Below are positions 23,269 to 32,999 of a stretch of DNA of 64,000 bases, one piece after another (positions within the stretch are counted from its first letter, which is position 1; each line of letters starts with the position of its first letter). Location of the stretch: contig NC_040032.1 of NCBI RefSeq assembly GCF_000972845.2, positions 4,483,073-4,547,072 of the forward strand, written 5' to 3'. The translations under genes were made by a program, and so were the position numbers. This DNA is from Larimichthys crocea (taxonomy: Eukaryota; Chordata; Actinopteri; Sciaenidae). The notes beneath the pieces are model-generated. The model was not told the origin of the DNA. It saw nothing but the letters and a program-made list of their open reading frames with translations, and searched no databases.

Positions 23269-25646
23269 CTGTAAAACAAACAGAGGAAATCCAAGATCAC
23301 GATGGTGAACAAGAACATGTAGGCTAACTAAAGGGGGAGTCTGATAGGAGCTTTATAAAATCTGTGCTTCCTTGTAGAAACACACATTTACATCTAGATT
23401 TTACATGTAAATTAAAGTCAAGTGATTAATTTAGATTAAATTCTCCATCTGACATGGAGACATCTCACACTAACAACATTTACCTGAGGAAGATTCACTC
23501 CACTCACTCCGTGGACTGGTGCATGCTTCATTGCTCAGTAACCCCCTGCCGTCTAAAGTGCTTGACATCCAATTTACTTCTCTTTCCAGTTCTTGGCAGA
23601 TCTGAAAGAGTAACACTGGTTTGAGTATGGCTATAATATTTTGCACAAGTGGAGTTTTACCACCACCAAACAATCAGTCTTATTATGTTGGCTATTAATA
23701 CACAATTAGACAAACATGGGTATTCCTGACAATGAAAAATGCATGCTGTTAAGAGTTTCAGTCAGAGGCAATGCTTACCCGGACAATGTCGTCTGTGTGG
23801 TCATATTCTGGAAGATCCCAGCGAAGAAGAATAGAGAGAAAAGAGAGAGAGTATGAGAATAGCACTGTGATATTGATTTATCTGTTGGTAATTACTTAAT
23901 TTCCCGTAGGTTAGTCCTAAACCATTTATTAGCGAGTATGCCATATGTGTTATCTTACCGATGTTATGTTCAGGTGAAACTTCAAATCTGTGGTTGAAGG
24001 TGTACGGTAAGGCCTCAGGCCCGATCTCAACTGACAAAGACCAGTCAGGAACTTCAGATGGAGCTACAAATGAAAAATCTGCAAAAGATAGCAAAAAACA
24101 ACAATAAATAAACTCGGTTATCTAGCTTTTAGTAACAAATTCAAGGCAGCCTTCATTACATCCTGTAACCTAACATTTCATTTTTAGCTTAAATGTAAGG
24201 CCATAGCAAAAAGCATTTTCTTCATATGTATTTATCTACTTATTTGACAGTTTTGATTCTGCAACTATACATATTTTTTTCCCTCACCTTCCTTCTCTGC
24301 GTTCACAGTGCTGTCGACCGTGTTCTCCTGAGTGGACATACTGTCTTCCTGTGTTGAGTTATTGATAGGAGACTGAGTATCGCTGTAGTCCGTGTCTTCC
24401 TCCATCTTGACAATTGAGCTCTGCAGAGGCAGATATGAAGAGGTGAGATTCAGGAAATATGCAGTCGTATGCTCATCTGCATCAATGCTATTAAAAATAT
24501 CTGGGTCAGTGTGTGGCTTATTGCAAATAGGCCACTGATTTGTAAAATAAGTAGAAAATATCCACAGTATTTACCTTCTTCCTCAGCTTTGCTTCCTTTG
24601 CCTTGCTTCGTTTATCTGTGCAGATGAGAAAAAAAGACATTTTAATCACTTAGACTTCTCACAGTGTGACTGCAAAACCAACACGGTAATAGAAAAAGAA
24701 AAAAAGCTTTGCTCGCTTCCTGTTAGTTGTCTCACCTCTAGATTTTGGCGTGGCAGGCAACATCCTGAAAACGCGCATTGCTTGGTGGCCTTTGTTGATA
24801 CTCTTGTTTTTAACCTCCTCAATGTCAGGCAGTGAGTTCATTGCACAGCGGAAGTTGGCTTTCCATGTCTTCGGGTCACAGATCTGACCTTCCACAAATT
24901 TCCCTGCAGAATGCACGTTGTTTAGATTTACTATTTCTTAATCCAAAAAAACAAACAAACAAAAAAAAAAACATCTGCTTTAGTTTGCATGTGTATTCAC
25001 GCTTGCTCACCTGTGTGGATGGCCCACATTTTGAACAGACATGCGTCCTTGTCCAGCTCCCATCCATGTCGAGCTGCATGCTTCCAGGGAATGGAGAACA
25101 TCATCTTTTCCTATAAGGTAAAGAGGGAAGTACTGAGTTGGAGCGAGTGTGGCTGCACATTCAACACAGTACAAACAGCAAGAGGCTGCAGATCAAACTG
25201 AACATCCACTGTTAACAGTTTTCTATTGCGTGACCTTAAATTATGTAAAAATATGATTTGCATAGTACCTCTGTTTGTTTGTTTTTCTGTACAACATCAA
25301 CATTTATTTCATGTTCTAACAAGCTACTCTCGGAGAAACATGCAAATATTATATGATCAGCTAGGGACAAGGAACAACTACAAAGACACGTGCAGCCATG
25401 CTACAAAGATTACCTTTCTCTGTAAAAAAAAAAGTGCTTAAAATACAAAACAAATATATTTGAAATGTTTCTGTTCGTATTTCAGTATACTGACTACACT
25501 TTGCAAATACCATTTACATGAACCAATGTATTTGTTGCAGTAGGAAATACGCCTCTCACCTTGTCCACCCATGTTAGACCGGCGATAGATTTAGACTCGA
25601 TCATCTTCTCCAGCCATGGCCTCATTCTCATCCTTGACACGGGCAT
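23165..25646 (-). CDS. irf1: Interferon regulatory factor 1, complete, 9 coding exons, 299 aa
   Basis: IRF1 is a nuclear transcription factor that binds interferon-stimulated response elements and activates antiviral, antigen-presentation and growth-control genes. The coding parts (87, 100, 168, 41, 133, 120, 29, 118, 104 bases) join in phase to 300 codons including the stop. Residues 1-112 form the IRF DNA-binding domain, with tryptophans at 11, 26, 38, 46, 58 and 76. The recognition-helix segment [14 protein letters not shown] is at 80-93. A basic stretch at 120-132 ([13 protein letters not shown]) matches the nuclear-localisation region. VKME at 136-139 fits a SUMO-acceptor consensus. The acidic C-terminal half is poorly conserved, as usual, and lies close to the length of other teleost IRF1 proteins. 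The opening [11 protein letters not shown] is typical of IRF1 rather than IRF2 or the IRF3/7 group. Teleosts have two IRF1-like genes (irf1a/irf11 and irf1b), and I cannot settle which from sequence alone. The gene is transcribed away from acsl6. Confidence 0.96.
23484..23601 (-). CDS. irf1: irf1 coding exon 8, residues 227-265
   Basis: Acceptor CTCTTTCAG|ATC and donor TCAG|GTAAAT. Encodes [20 protein letters not shown] then [10 protein letters not shown]. The W-x-(S/T)-x-x-(V/L)-D-G-(K/R)-G-(Y/L)-LLNE pattern matches the conserved C-terminal patch of IRF1. Confidence 0.94.
23779..23807 (-). CDS. irf1: irf1 coding exon 7, residues 217-226, micro-exon
   Basis: A 29-base exon between CTTCCAG|AA and CGG|GTAAGC, encoding [10 protein letters not shown]. 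It is required to restore phase between its neighbours, and both splice sites are consensus. Confidence 0.88.
23959..24078 (-). CDS. irf1: irf1 coding exon 6, residues 177-216
   Basis: Acceptor TTTTGCAG|AT and donor ATCG|GTAAGA. Encodes [20 protein letters not shown] and on to VSPEHNI. The PDW-x-(L/I)-x-V-E-(I/V) core is recognisable against other IRF1 proteins. Confidence 0.93.
24288..24420 (-). CDS. irf1: irf1 coding exon 5, residues 133-176
   Basis: Acceptor CCTCTGCAG|AGC (an AG two bases later would break the phase) and donor GAAG|GTGAGG. Encodes an acidic Ser/Thr/Gln-rich linker beginning [16 protein letters not shown], including the VKME sumoylation-like motif. Confidence 0.9.
24575..24615 (-). 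CDS. irf1: irf1 coding exon 4, residues 119-132, basic segment
   Basis: A 41-base exon between CTGCACAG|AT and AAGAAG|GTAAAT. It encodes [14 protein letters not shown], the lysine/arginine-rich nuclear-localisation region just after the DNA-binding domain. Confidence 0.93.
24736..24903 (-). CDS. irf1: irf1 coding exon 3, residues 63-118
   Basis: Acceptor TTCTGCAG|GGAAAT and donor TCTAGAG|GTGAGA. Encodes the rest of the DNA-binding domain: [20 protein letters not shown] with Trp 76 and the recognition helix, then [13 protein letters not shown]. Phase 1 in and phase 1 out. Confidence 0.96.
25011..25110 (-). CDS. irf1: irf1 coding exon 2, residues 30-63
   Basis: Acceptor CCTTATAG|GAAAAG and donor ACACAG|GTGAGC. 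Encodes [20 protein letters not shown] onward to AIHTG, with Trp 38, 46 and 58. Ends in phase 1. Confidence 0.96.
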
Positions 25647-25652
25647 GTTTGC
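25560..25652 (-). CDS. irf1: irf1 coding exon 1 (exon 2), residues 1-29
   Basis: Acceptor TATTTTAG|GC at 25,654-25,653 and donor AAG|GTGAGA at 25,559-25,558. Six bases of leader precede the ATG at 25,646-25,644. Encodes [11 protein letters not shown] through WVDK, with Trp 11 and Trp 26 of the DNA-binding domain. Ends in phase 0. Confidence 0.96.
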
Positions 25653-26374
25653 CTAAAATATGCAGGGAGAGGAGAAATGAGTACAACGAGGATATGCTCC
25701 GTTTGATTTACAGTAGTGAGAGCAACTGAACTCCCGTATCTGCCTCAGATTAGATTTACAGCTGCCTGCTGCCAGGATGAGGGTGAGACGAGTTCACGGC
25801 CAGGGCACGCAACAGAACAAGGGGGCGTTAAAACGTAGGAGTTAACGTTATTAGGAGGTCATAATAGACCCAAAAATCATTTCCTGGTAAGATTTTTCTG
25901 ATCGAATGCACGTGGACTTATTTTTGCAGTCCAAAAAAATGTTTGTGCAACTTTTGCACAAAAATGTTCCTTTGTGCCGGAGTCATTAGATGACATGCGC
26001 CTCAAAATCCACGGAGCGTGTGGAGCGCACGCGTCTCCTCCTGCACAGCTGGATAAAACAAACGACGCATAAGTTCAAAAACGCCACATAATCTTTGGGT
26101 TTTTGATTCGATCTGTCACGAAGTCATAAAGTTAGAGTCCGACTGCACGCATAGTGTGCAAAACTCACATAGGCTTTATCGTCGGAAAAAAAAAATGACA
26201 AACGTAACCCATGTCAGTCATTTAGAGATGTTAGACGCTACAAACATCTCTGATTTCTTGTACATTACAATATTTACGATGTTTAATCTCAAAATCAGCT
26301 CCCAGTAATAAAAATGTTAAAATATGAGGCATTCCACACGGGTAAAAGTGATAAATTATTATCAAATCACTTAC

Positions 26375-26508
26375 AAATTTGGCTTGTTGTATGATCCGTA
26401 AGAGAGAAAAAATGCACAAAAATAGTTGGTTTGTTTGAAGTTTGTTCCAAAGAAGCTTGTCCTCCTCTTTGTTTTATCCACTCGGAGACCTATCTTGATC
26501 TGAAGTGT
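26375..26508 (-). other. irf1: irf1 non-coding exon 1 (5' UTR)
   Basis: The donor AAATTT|GTAAGTG (GT at 26,374-26,373) lies 720 bases upstream of the first coding exon. The start near 26,508 is inferred as about 25-30 bases downstream of the TATA box and is approximate. A non-coding first exon is normal for IRF1. Confidence 0.6.
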
Positions 26509-26532
26509 GTACACTAACTCGCGAGCGACTAC

Positions 26533-26562
26533 ATTTATAGCATTAAGTGGGTTTTCCCCGGG
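26533..26562 (-). promoter_or_regulatory. irf1: irf1 core promoter: TATA box and kappaB/GAS-like element
   Basis: On the minus strand GCTATAAATG places a TATA box at 26,539-26,533. Immediately upstream is CCCGGGGAAAACCC (26,562-26,549), which resembles both a kappaB half-site and the TTTCCCCG part of the GAS element known in mammalian IRF1 promoters, without fitting either perfectly. Mammalian IRF1 is driven by STAT1 and NF-kappaB through adjacent sites, so the position is plausible. Binding is untested. Confidence 0.5.
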
Positions 26563-26563
26563 T

Positions 26564-27823
26564 TGGCATGAAGGCGTGCTGTAAAAAATGGCGATCCCGA
26601 AAACATGCACACCATGTAGACTTTGAATTCTGCTCGTTAAAGAGCACTTCAAATATTTGCCTCTGGACAATTATCACTCAAAAGCGTTTTGCATTTGCAG
26701 GTTTAATACATATCGTGATTTTTTTGTTCTTAAATGAAGCGCATATCGAGAATAGATGCACAAAATACTGTCAGCAGCAAAGTTTTTATTCTATAACCAG
26801 CAAAATAACCATGCTTCAACTAAAGTGACTTGCACTGTAAACAACTAATGTCATTTCTGCATATTTGCAGACTGTGCCCCCTGAATTAGTTCCAAATGTG
26901 AACAAATATTCACATTTATCAAATATTTGAAAAAAATCAAGTTGTGTTAGGTGATATTTTTTACAGCGCACAGGCGCATGCGCTGTTGCCACCTCTATTC
27001 TCCAGCAGTAGACTTTTCTCAGAAGTCACATGGGTAAAAGTAAGGAGGAAGTTATTAACGCGGGTATATGACTTCGTTTTTTTGCACGTAGGCTCCTCCA
27101 ACTGTGTAACCTGAAGGAGCTGACATGTCTCATTTCATTTTTTTTATATATATGTATTCAGCACGAGACACTTCTGCAGAACACAGACATGCAGGCGTTT
27201 ACCAAATGTTTATCAAACGTGTGCAGGCCACACATTGCAATATGTATCTCACTGTGACACAAAGAAAAATAAAGTACTAGAAAGTATACTTTTAATAATA
27301 ATAAAATAATAATAATAACAATAACAAATAGGAATGAAAGGTTAGGATTTATTATTATATTACAAAATGGTGCCAATTATTATATTGTATCATGTGCAGT
27401 ATATAGTACAGTAATAATGATAATGCACAGTTACATTTTTAGCAGCAGTGATAGAGTATGTATAATATTTGTAGTTTGGGTATTGTTCAAACTTTATTAA
27501 TATGAGAATATGCATCTAAACTGCGATGATAAGTATACTAAATAGCATAATTACCATCTTAACTTCCATGCACACACACCCACGTACATTCATCCACGAG
27601 ATATAAAAGTTGACCCCAGAGCTTGGTATGATAAACATCTGTGTGGGACCTGCCCTTAAGTATAAACAGCAACTCAACGGAGAAGTGGAGCATTTACAAG
27701 AAATGGTGTAGTATTTTTTTCTGCCCACTAGGGGCAGTGCGGTACAGGCTAGTTTCCCCACAGCATGTTTTAGTGTGGGCCAAACAGCGTGACGTTCAGG
27801 AGCGATGATGACACAGCGAGAAT
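26564..27823. other. irf1 upstream flank with a GAS-type site
   Basis: TTCTCAGAA at 27,016-27,024 is a perfect TTCNNNGAA palindrome (STAT consensus) about 0.5 kb upstream of the inferred irf1 start. The rest is AT-rich, with an ATA/ATT-rich run at 27,291-27,325. The strand-symmetric word GCGCATGCGC occurs at 26,973-26,982. No exon is supported. Confidence 0.35.
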
Positions 27824-28207
27824 GTGGGAGCAGGCAGTTGTAATCTATGCGGAAGCAGAGTCAGTGTGGGCTCAGTAAAAACAAGCTGCAGAGACCTTCT
27901 TAATATGTTATTGTTAACATCTGTTGCAGGAATTCACCTAAAAGTAAAGCAACGCGTGCACAAAGCAGCAGAGGGAGAGGGTGGAGACAGCTGCATATTC
28001 AAAGATTTGAGTCTATCTATATATTTTGAATATTCTAACATCGATTTTTCTCACTCCCTAAAGCTCCATAGTACCTATTCAATCCTGGAGCTGGTGTTAC
28101 ATAACAGCTCGGGTACGCATAGATCGCTGTCTCAGTGGGACTTTGGGAAATCCCATATCAGTGTTGTTGCAGCCACCGGTACTGTCCATGTAAGGGGCTT
28201 CCCGTGA
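27824..28207 (+). other. Unrecognised 127-codon frame upstream of irf1
   Basis: The frame opens with GTG, not ATG, and stays open for 127 codons in DNA of ordinary composition. Codons near 27,930 follow a good acceptor (CATCTGTTGCAG|G), so part of it could be an exon. The translation (for example FKDLSLSIYFEYSN, then HSTYSILELVLHNSSG) resembles no family I know. It is divergent from irf1. It may be chance. Confidence 0.2.
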
Positions 28208-28322
28208 AAGTCCGTTTGCGCGTTCGCGCCGGCTGCGCACGCCGCTCAAGCTGGCTCTGGGAGGGAATGGCAGGGAGTTTTCCTGCGGAGTTTTCAAACG
28301 CCATCAGTCACCGGGATTTCCC
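28145..28322. promoter_or_regulatory. CpG-rich block bracketed by two perfect kappaB sites
   Basis: GGGAAATCCC at 28,145-28,154 and GGGATTTCCC at 28,313-28,322 are exact reverse complements and both fit GGGRNNYYCC. Between them, at about 28,205-28,250, lies the most CpG-dense run in the intergenic region (GTTTGCGCGTTCGCGCCGGC). This looks like an NF-kappaB-responsive promoter or enhancer 1.6-1.8 kb upstream of irf1. Which gene it serves is inferred. Confidence 0.5.
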
Positions 28323-29860
28323 AGTCAAGGGAGACATGTGGATTTGTAGGGGAAAATCATCCCGTTTTTCCAACAGATTATTGTTTTGTTTGGTGTTAAA
28401 TTAACTTCCCGTTAGTTAATGGAGGCAGTGGATAGAAAAATGTAAATCAATAGGAATGTGGCTGAGGCAAAACATGCAGCTGTGTAGGGCTTATTCTCAG
28501 GCCAGACTGTTTTCTTACTAAAGTGAGTGATAGCTTATAATAATGGTTCCCAACCTGCAGCTAGGGACCCCAAAAACTGGAAAAACTTTTAGGTACATAG
28601 AAATTAGGGGATCTAGAATTATGAAGTGATAGCATGTATTGTATTTGAAACACAGCTGTCATTTGTATTCATTTATTGAAAATGTATGTTTGTCTGTACG
28701 CAACCTGAATATCATGCTTTATTTTGTGCATTCTCATTTCTATCAGCAGTAAAACATCAAGATGTATAAACTAACCATCCACCTGAAATATAAGAATAAA
28801 CAGTCAACCTGCCAACTTAAGTCTACTTTATTTACAACCTAACCTAACTGTGTTTTCACACCCACAGTGACAAATGCCTGTGCATATACTGTGTTGGTAA
28901 TTCTGATTATTTAGGCCACCTGTAAGGATAAGACAGTAATTTGAGGCTTTGGGATGAGACAAGCAGCTTGAGCATCCAATCTCCCCCTGGACCATCTGCT
29001 TTGACAGCTCACTGACACTGGATCAAGTCAAAGCCCTTGTTAGTTAGTTTGCAATTGTACTGTGACCTCATATAGGGTATGAGCCTCCTGGCTACTCAAA
29101 TAATGGGCAAAGACATGGATCAACAGTGAACCTGAGGTGGGCTGAATGATACCTGGGTGCTCAAACAAGCAACTTGTAATTACACACACCTCAATCAAAG
29201 CAGCCACGCTGTTAATTATGCATAACTTTAAGCCTTTATATGATTTGAAAAGGTGCATTATATAAAAATGTACAGTCAGTACAGTTGTCATGAATGGGGA
29301 AACTAGCCATTAGTTAACATGTTCTGTAGCCAGCCTAAAAAGGTTGTTCGAGGAACTGCAGTTTTTGGAACATCTGCGTTTGCTTCACTTCACAATCATT
29401 GAGGTTGCTGCTTGGCTACCACTTAACAACTTTCATGAAAATGTAGGCCCAAATGAACAAAAAAGTTCAGATGCCTCGAGCTGGAAGGAATCATGAAGCC
29501 CATCACTCTGCTTTTCTCAAAAAGTGATAAACTACTAACTCTTTTTTTAAACTGACAACAAGCTGGCTACAGTACAGTCTTCAGACTTCAGAAGAACGAT
29601 TTTGGATTATCAAAAAATGAGCTCAAAGGTCAGCTCAGTTTGTCACTTATGGGTAGCTCAACATGATGTGCCGTTGTGAGCTCAGGTCTTGGGTGATGAA
29701 GAAAGATCATCTTACTCCTACTAATACCATTGTGTAGGGAGAAGATGCATAAATGCGAGAAGTTTCCATGATTCAGATAGACATGTCTCAGCTCAATCAG
29801 ACCAAATCAGACACAAATTATATCATCACTGCAGGTTTTAGAGTGATTTCTGGAGTGGTT
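28323..29860. other. Gene-free stretch, nothing recognised
   Basis: AT-rich DNA. An AATAAA on the minus strand (plus 28,676-28,681) could end the candidate minus-strand exon at 29,861, but the distance is large. Confidence 0.35.
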
Positions 29861-30038
29861 TCAATGTTTAGCACCTCCTTCTGTTCCGTAAGTGTACTGT
29901 TTGCGCTTCAGCCGTAGACACTGAATGAAGATCACAGCATTAGCAGAGGTAGTGCAAATTAGTCCAAGGTGACAATAATAGAGTGTCCAGTAGTCAATGC
30001 AAGAAAGAATACGATTGTTGGTAGTTTGTTGTCCTGCC
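29861..30038 (-). other. Candidate terminal exon encoding a transmembrane helix and basic tail
   Basis: A long pyrimidine tract ends in CACTCAG|GG (AG at 30,040-30,039). The frame that follows is open for 58 codons to TGA at 29,863-29,861. It begins polar (AGQQTTNNR). Residues 17-41 are hydrophobic (WTLYYCHLGLICTTSANAVI and on), followed directly by RLKRKQYTYG and a short end (GTEGGAKH). That is the layout of a type I single-pass receptor end. I found no upstream extracellular exon and recognise no family, so a chance frame remains possible. Confidence 0.3.
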
Positions 30039-30476
30039 CTGAGTGACTTGGAGAAAATAGAGAAAGCAGGAGAAAGACGTAAGACAAAAGTCTCGACCTC
30101 CCTGCTCCAACCTCTGTGTTGTTCCTCCACCTCTCTTTGTCACAACACCACTACCCTCTCCTGCTGCAACTCTGTGCTATGTCTGTTAGTCTGAGACTTG
30201 TTGGTTACTCCCTGAAACCTCCTTATGTAATAAAACACAGACTGTCAACAAACTGTGTGTATAAGCCTAAATATTTTGAGCTCACTTTGTAAAGGTATCA
30301 CATTTAAGTGGTCCATTACAATGAAACAAGTTAGTCCTCTGAGTTGATACATGGTTACTAATTAAACCTCAAGCAGGAACAAGGACAGCAGAAAAATGTT
30401 CAGGGGTCACTGGGTCAAGGTGATGTCATATTCCTGGTGGCTGTTTCTTAAGATATAGAAACCAGAGAGTAATTTT

Positions 30477-30525
30477 AATAATTTAATTTAAATTAATTAA
30501 TTTAAATTAATTTAATTTAAATAAT
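30477..30525. repeat. AT-only palindromic tract
   Basis: Repeated TTTAAATTAATT words form overlapping palindromes over about 50 bases, which could extrude or reflect replication slippage. Confidence 0.8.
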
Positions 30526-30674
30526 GCTACTAATTTCATCAGAGAAGGGATATTGAAAGTTAATATCTGTTATTTATTCCTTTTGACCCCTGACTTTAAC
30601 CCCAAACTCACATAACTATGATAAAATTATAGCTTTTAAGAATTTTACAATGTTGTGTTTTTCGTAATGTGCAG

Positions 30675-30752
30675 GATTACTTTGACTCTGCAGATTTTAT
30701 TTTTGATCGTAACGGCATTCCCTCTCCTGGTGTTGCTGCTGGCAGAAAGCAG
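30675..30752 (+). other. Candidate internal exon with ENSA/ARPP19-like FDSxD motif
   Basis: A 78-base open segment lies between an acceptor (TTTTCGTAATGTGCAG|GAT) and a donor (AAGCAG|GTACCT). In phase 0 it reads DYFDSADFIFDRNG followed by IPSPGVAAGRKQ. The YFDS-(G/A)-D-(Y/F) core is the signature of the endosulfine/ARPP19 family, whose serine is phosphorylated by Greatwall to inhibit PP2A-B55. The following residues do not match that family, and no partner exons were found. It may be a diverged relic, another gene or chance. Confidence 0.25.
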
Positions 30753-31356
30753 GTACCTTTTTATGATCTACAAACTACACTGAGACAAAAAAAGATTTTA
30801 TATATAACTATCTATATAAACTACAAGTTTATAGTTTGGTAATTTCTCTTCTTTATATCTATATGACCATTTTTCTCTCCTCTAACTTGACTCTGTCTTG
30901 TTTGTTTCAGTGTACTGGTTTGTTCTTTGCTTCTGTTTTTTTTCTCAGTAGTGGTATGAGAGAAGAAAAAGAATGACAGGAAGGTGATGAGTGGCACTGC
31001 TGCAAGTGACAGATTAAAGGTCCTGATGAGTGGCAAGTGACCCATTTAATGAGGTCAGTCACATGATGGCAATGAAAAACAATATGACAGCAAGCGTGTC
31101 AGCCATTCCTCTAGACACTTATAATATAGATCAAATCGCAGGCGGAGTCAGTTAATTAATAGCTAGGACACATAGATTTGGGCCTACAAATAGTTTTATT
31201 GCAGACTTTACATATTTAGATAACTGCCTGATGTCGTTGCCCTTGAAATGGGGCATGAGTCATTAAAGGTGCACACAGCATTCATTCATTGCTGTCTCTA
31301 TCCAATAGAACTCGAAAAAGGCCAAATAAATAAATAAATCTTAAATAGTCATTTGG

Positions 31357-31608
31357 GTAACACTTGATAATAAGGGTACAAATCATATATTGTTACGTAA
31401 GTAATGCTTAACTAATACTACTATGATTAATGTGGGATGTATTATGAATTCTTGGTGCTCACCATTACAATTTATTAGGTCATTTATATTGATTGATATG
31501 TGATTAAGTTAACTGGATTTCAGATACATACTGCATTCATTTATTATTAGTCATGTATTAGATATGCATTACCTAAATATATGATTTGTGCCCTTATTAT
31601 AAAGACTT
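31357..31608. mobile_element. MITE with terminal inverted repeats (about 250 bp)
   Basis: The left end TTGATAATAAGGGTACAAAT and the right end (reverse complement TTTATAATAAGGGCACAAAT) pair over about 30 bases, continuing with CATATA on both sides. There is no coding capacity. It is a type of non-autonomous DNA element common in teleosts. Confidence 0.7.
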
Positions 31609-31700
31609 ACAAATAAAATAGAGAGACTAATGAATATGAAAAACTATATAAAAACTTGGTAAGGGAATATGAATTATCATGAATTACCATGTAAAGCATG

Positions 31701-32090
31701 CAGTTAAAGGGACAGAGTAAAAAAACTGACCAGTCGCAGCAGTGGATGTTTATTTTGTAGTAATGTTTATTCGGTCATGATTAACTAAGAATTACTTCAT
31801 CGTGTGTGGCCCTTTAAATAAAGTCAGCCCATATTGAGGAATTACATCATTTAAAAAAAAAAACTACAAATGCAATTTAGGTAAACTTTAACTCCATTTC
31901 AATTTTAGGTTATTGAGTTAGGAAAAGATTTGTATGTGTCATGAATGCATTGGCACAGTTACATGTGGATTCACAACTATTATTAGTTGATTTTAATGAC
32001 AACACTTTCAACAGTACCCATGACATTTAACAGAATACATACATCTGCACTGCTGCGGGTGGTCAGTTTCTTGTTCTGTCCCTTTAACTG
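31701..32090. mobile_element. MITE with about 40-bp terminal inverted repeats (390 bp)
   Basis: The left arm CAGTTAAAGGGACAGAGTAA and the right arm (reverse complement CAGTTAAAGGGACAGAACAA) match, and the pairing continues through AAACTGACCA and GCAGCAGT. The interior has no coding frame. Confidence 0.8.
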
Positions 32091-32164
32091 TATCTATAAA
32101 AGATGCATGAGCATCATTAATAATTCAGAAATCATGACGACTGAAATGCCTGAGTTTTTGTATT

Positions 32165-32483
32165 AAAGGACCAGTGTGTAGAATTTAGTGGCATCTAGTG
32201 GTGTAGTTGTTGATTGCATCCCCCTGTCCTCACTCTCGCCTTCCTAAAGTGAAGGACTAAGGAGAAACTACTGTGGCAACATAACGCATGAAAAACGAGA
32301 AAGGCCTATAGTGTTTAGTTCATCTGTTCTGGGCTACTGTAGAAAAAATGGTAAAAAACAAAACAAAATCATCAACATCATCAACAATCCTTATTTTCAG
32401 ACAAAAATATAGTTATGCATATTGTATTCCATTTTTACCATATGCAGTAAATGGAGCCCTTAAATCTTACACACTGGACATTT
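32165..32483. mobile_element. MITE of the GTGTGTA(A/G)-ATTTA family (about 319 bp)
   Basis: The ends AAAGGACCAGTGTGTAGAAT and (reverse complement) AAATGTCCAGTGTGTAAGAT are inverted repeats. A second partial copy lies at 55,312-55,435, reading the same right-end sequence (TCCAGTGTGTAAGATTTA, then GGGCTC-ATTTAC). Confidence 0.75.
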
Positions 32484-32868
32484 GATTAACATATTGTTCC
32501 TGCGGTTGAGTCAGGCATGAAGTATCACAAATGATCACAAATGACTGAAATAAACTGTGATTTTAAATTTCATGTAATTCTCATATTTTTTGGTCCTCTC
32601 TCAGTCTCATCCATACCATCACTCACTGCCTCTGTCACTTTGTCGGCCCTCTTCAAGGTTACTTTAGTTCAGAGGGAGTGTCTTATTGTACCACGTGATC
32701 CTGATGCAACGTTACTCTGTGTCAAGCTGCTCTCAGCTGCAGGGACGTCTAGGCTGTATGGTGTGATGTGGCGTGGACTAAAAATAACACAGCATCCTTT
32801 GAAATGAGACCACATTTACAATGTTTAAAACATACATGAAAATACTACTGCTTTACAAACAAACATAT
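32484..32868. other. Gene-free stretch before the acsl6 promoter
   Basis: Mixed composition with an 88-codon frame (32,541-32,807) that lacks splice or domain support. Confidence 0.35.
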
Positions 32869-32999
32869 TTACTCATTATATATTTTATTTTCAAGAGAAT
32901 TTAAATGCCTAACATGGCTTCTCAGGTGAAATTCCACCAAATTACAGCACTTCACACTACAATAAATATGGTAATTAAATGACTTGGTTAATCCGTTTG

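Noticed and set aside
27725..27745. CTCF site CCACTAGGGGCAGTG
   Set aside because: It lacks one G of the core AGGGGGC, so the match to the consensus is imperfect.
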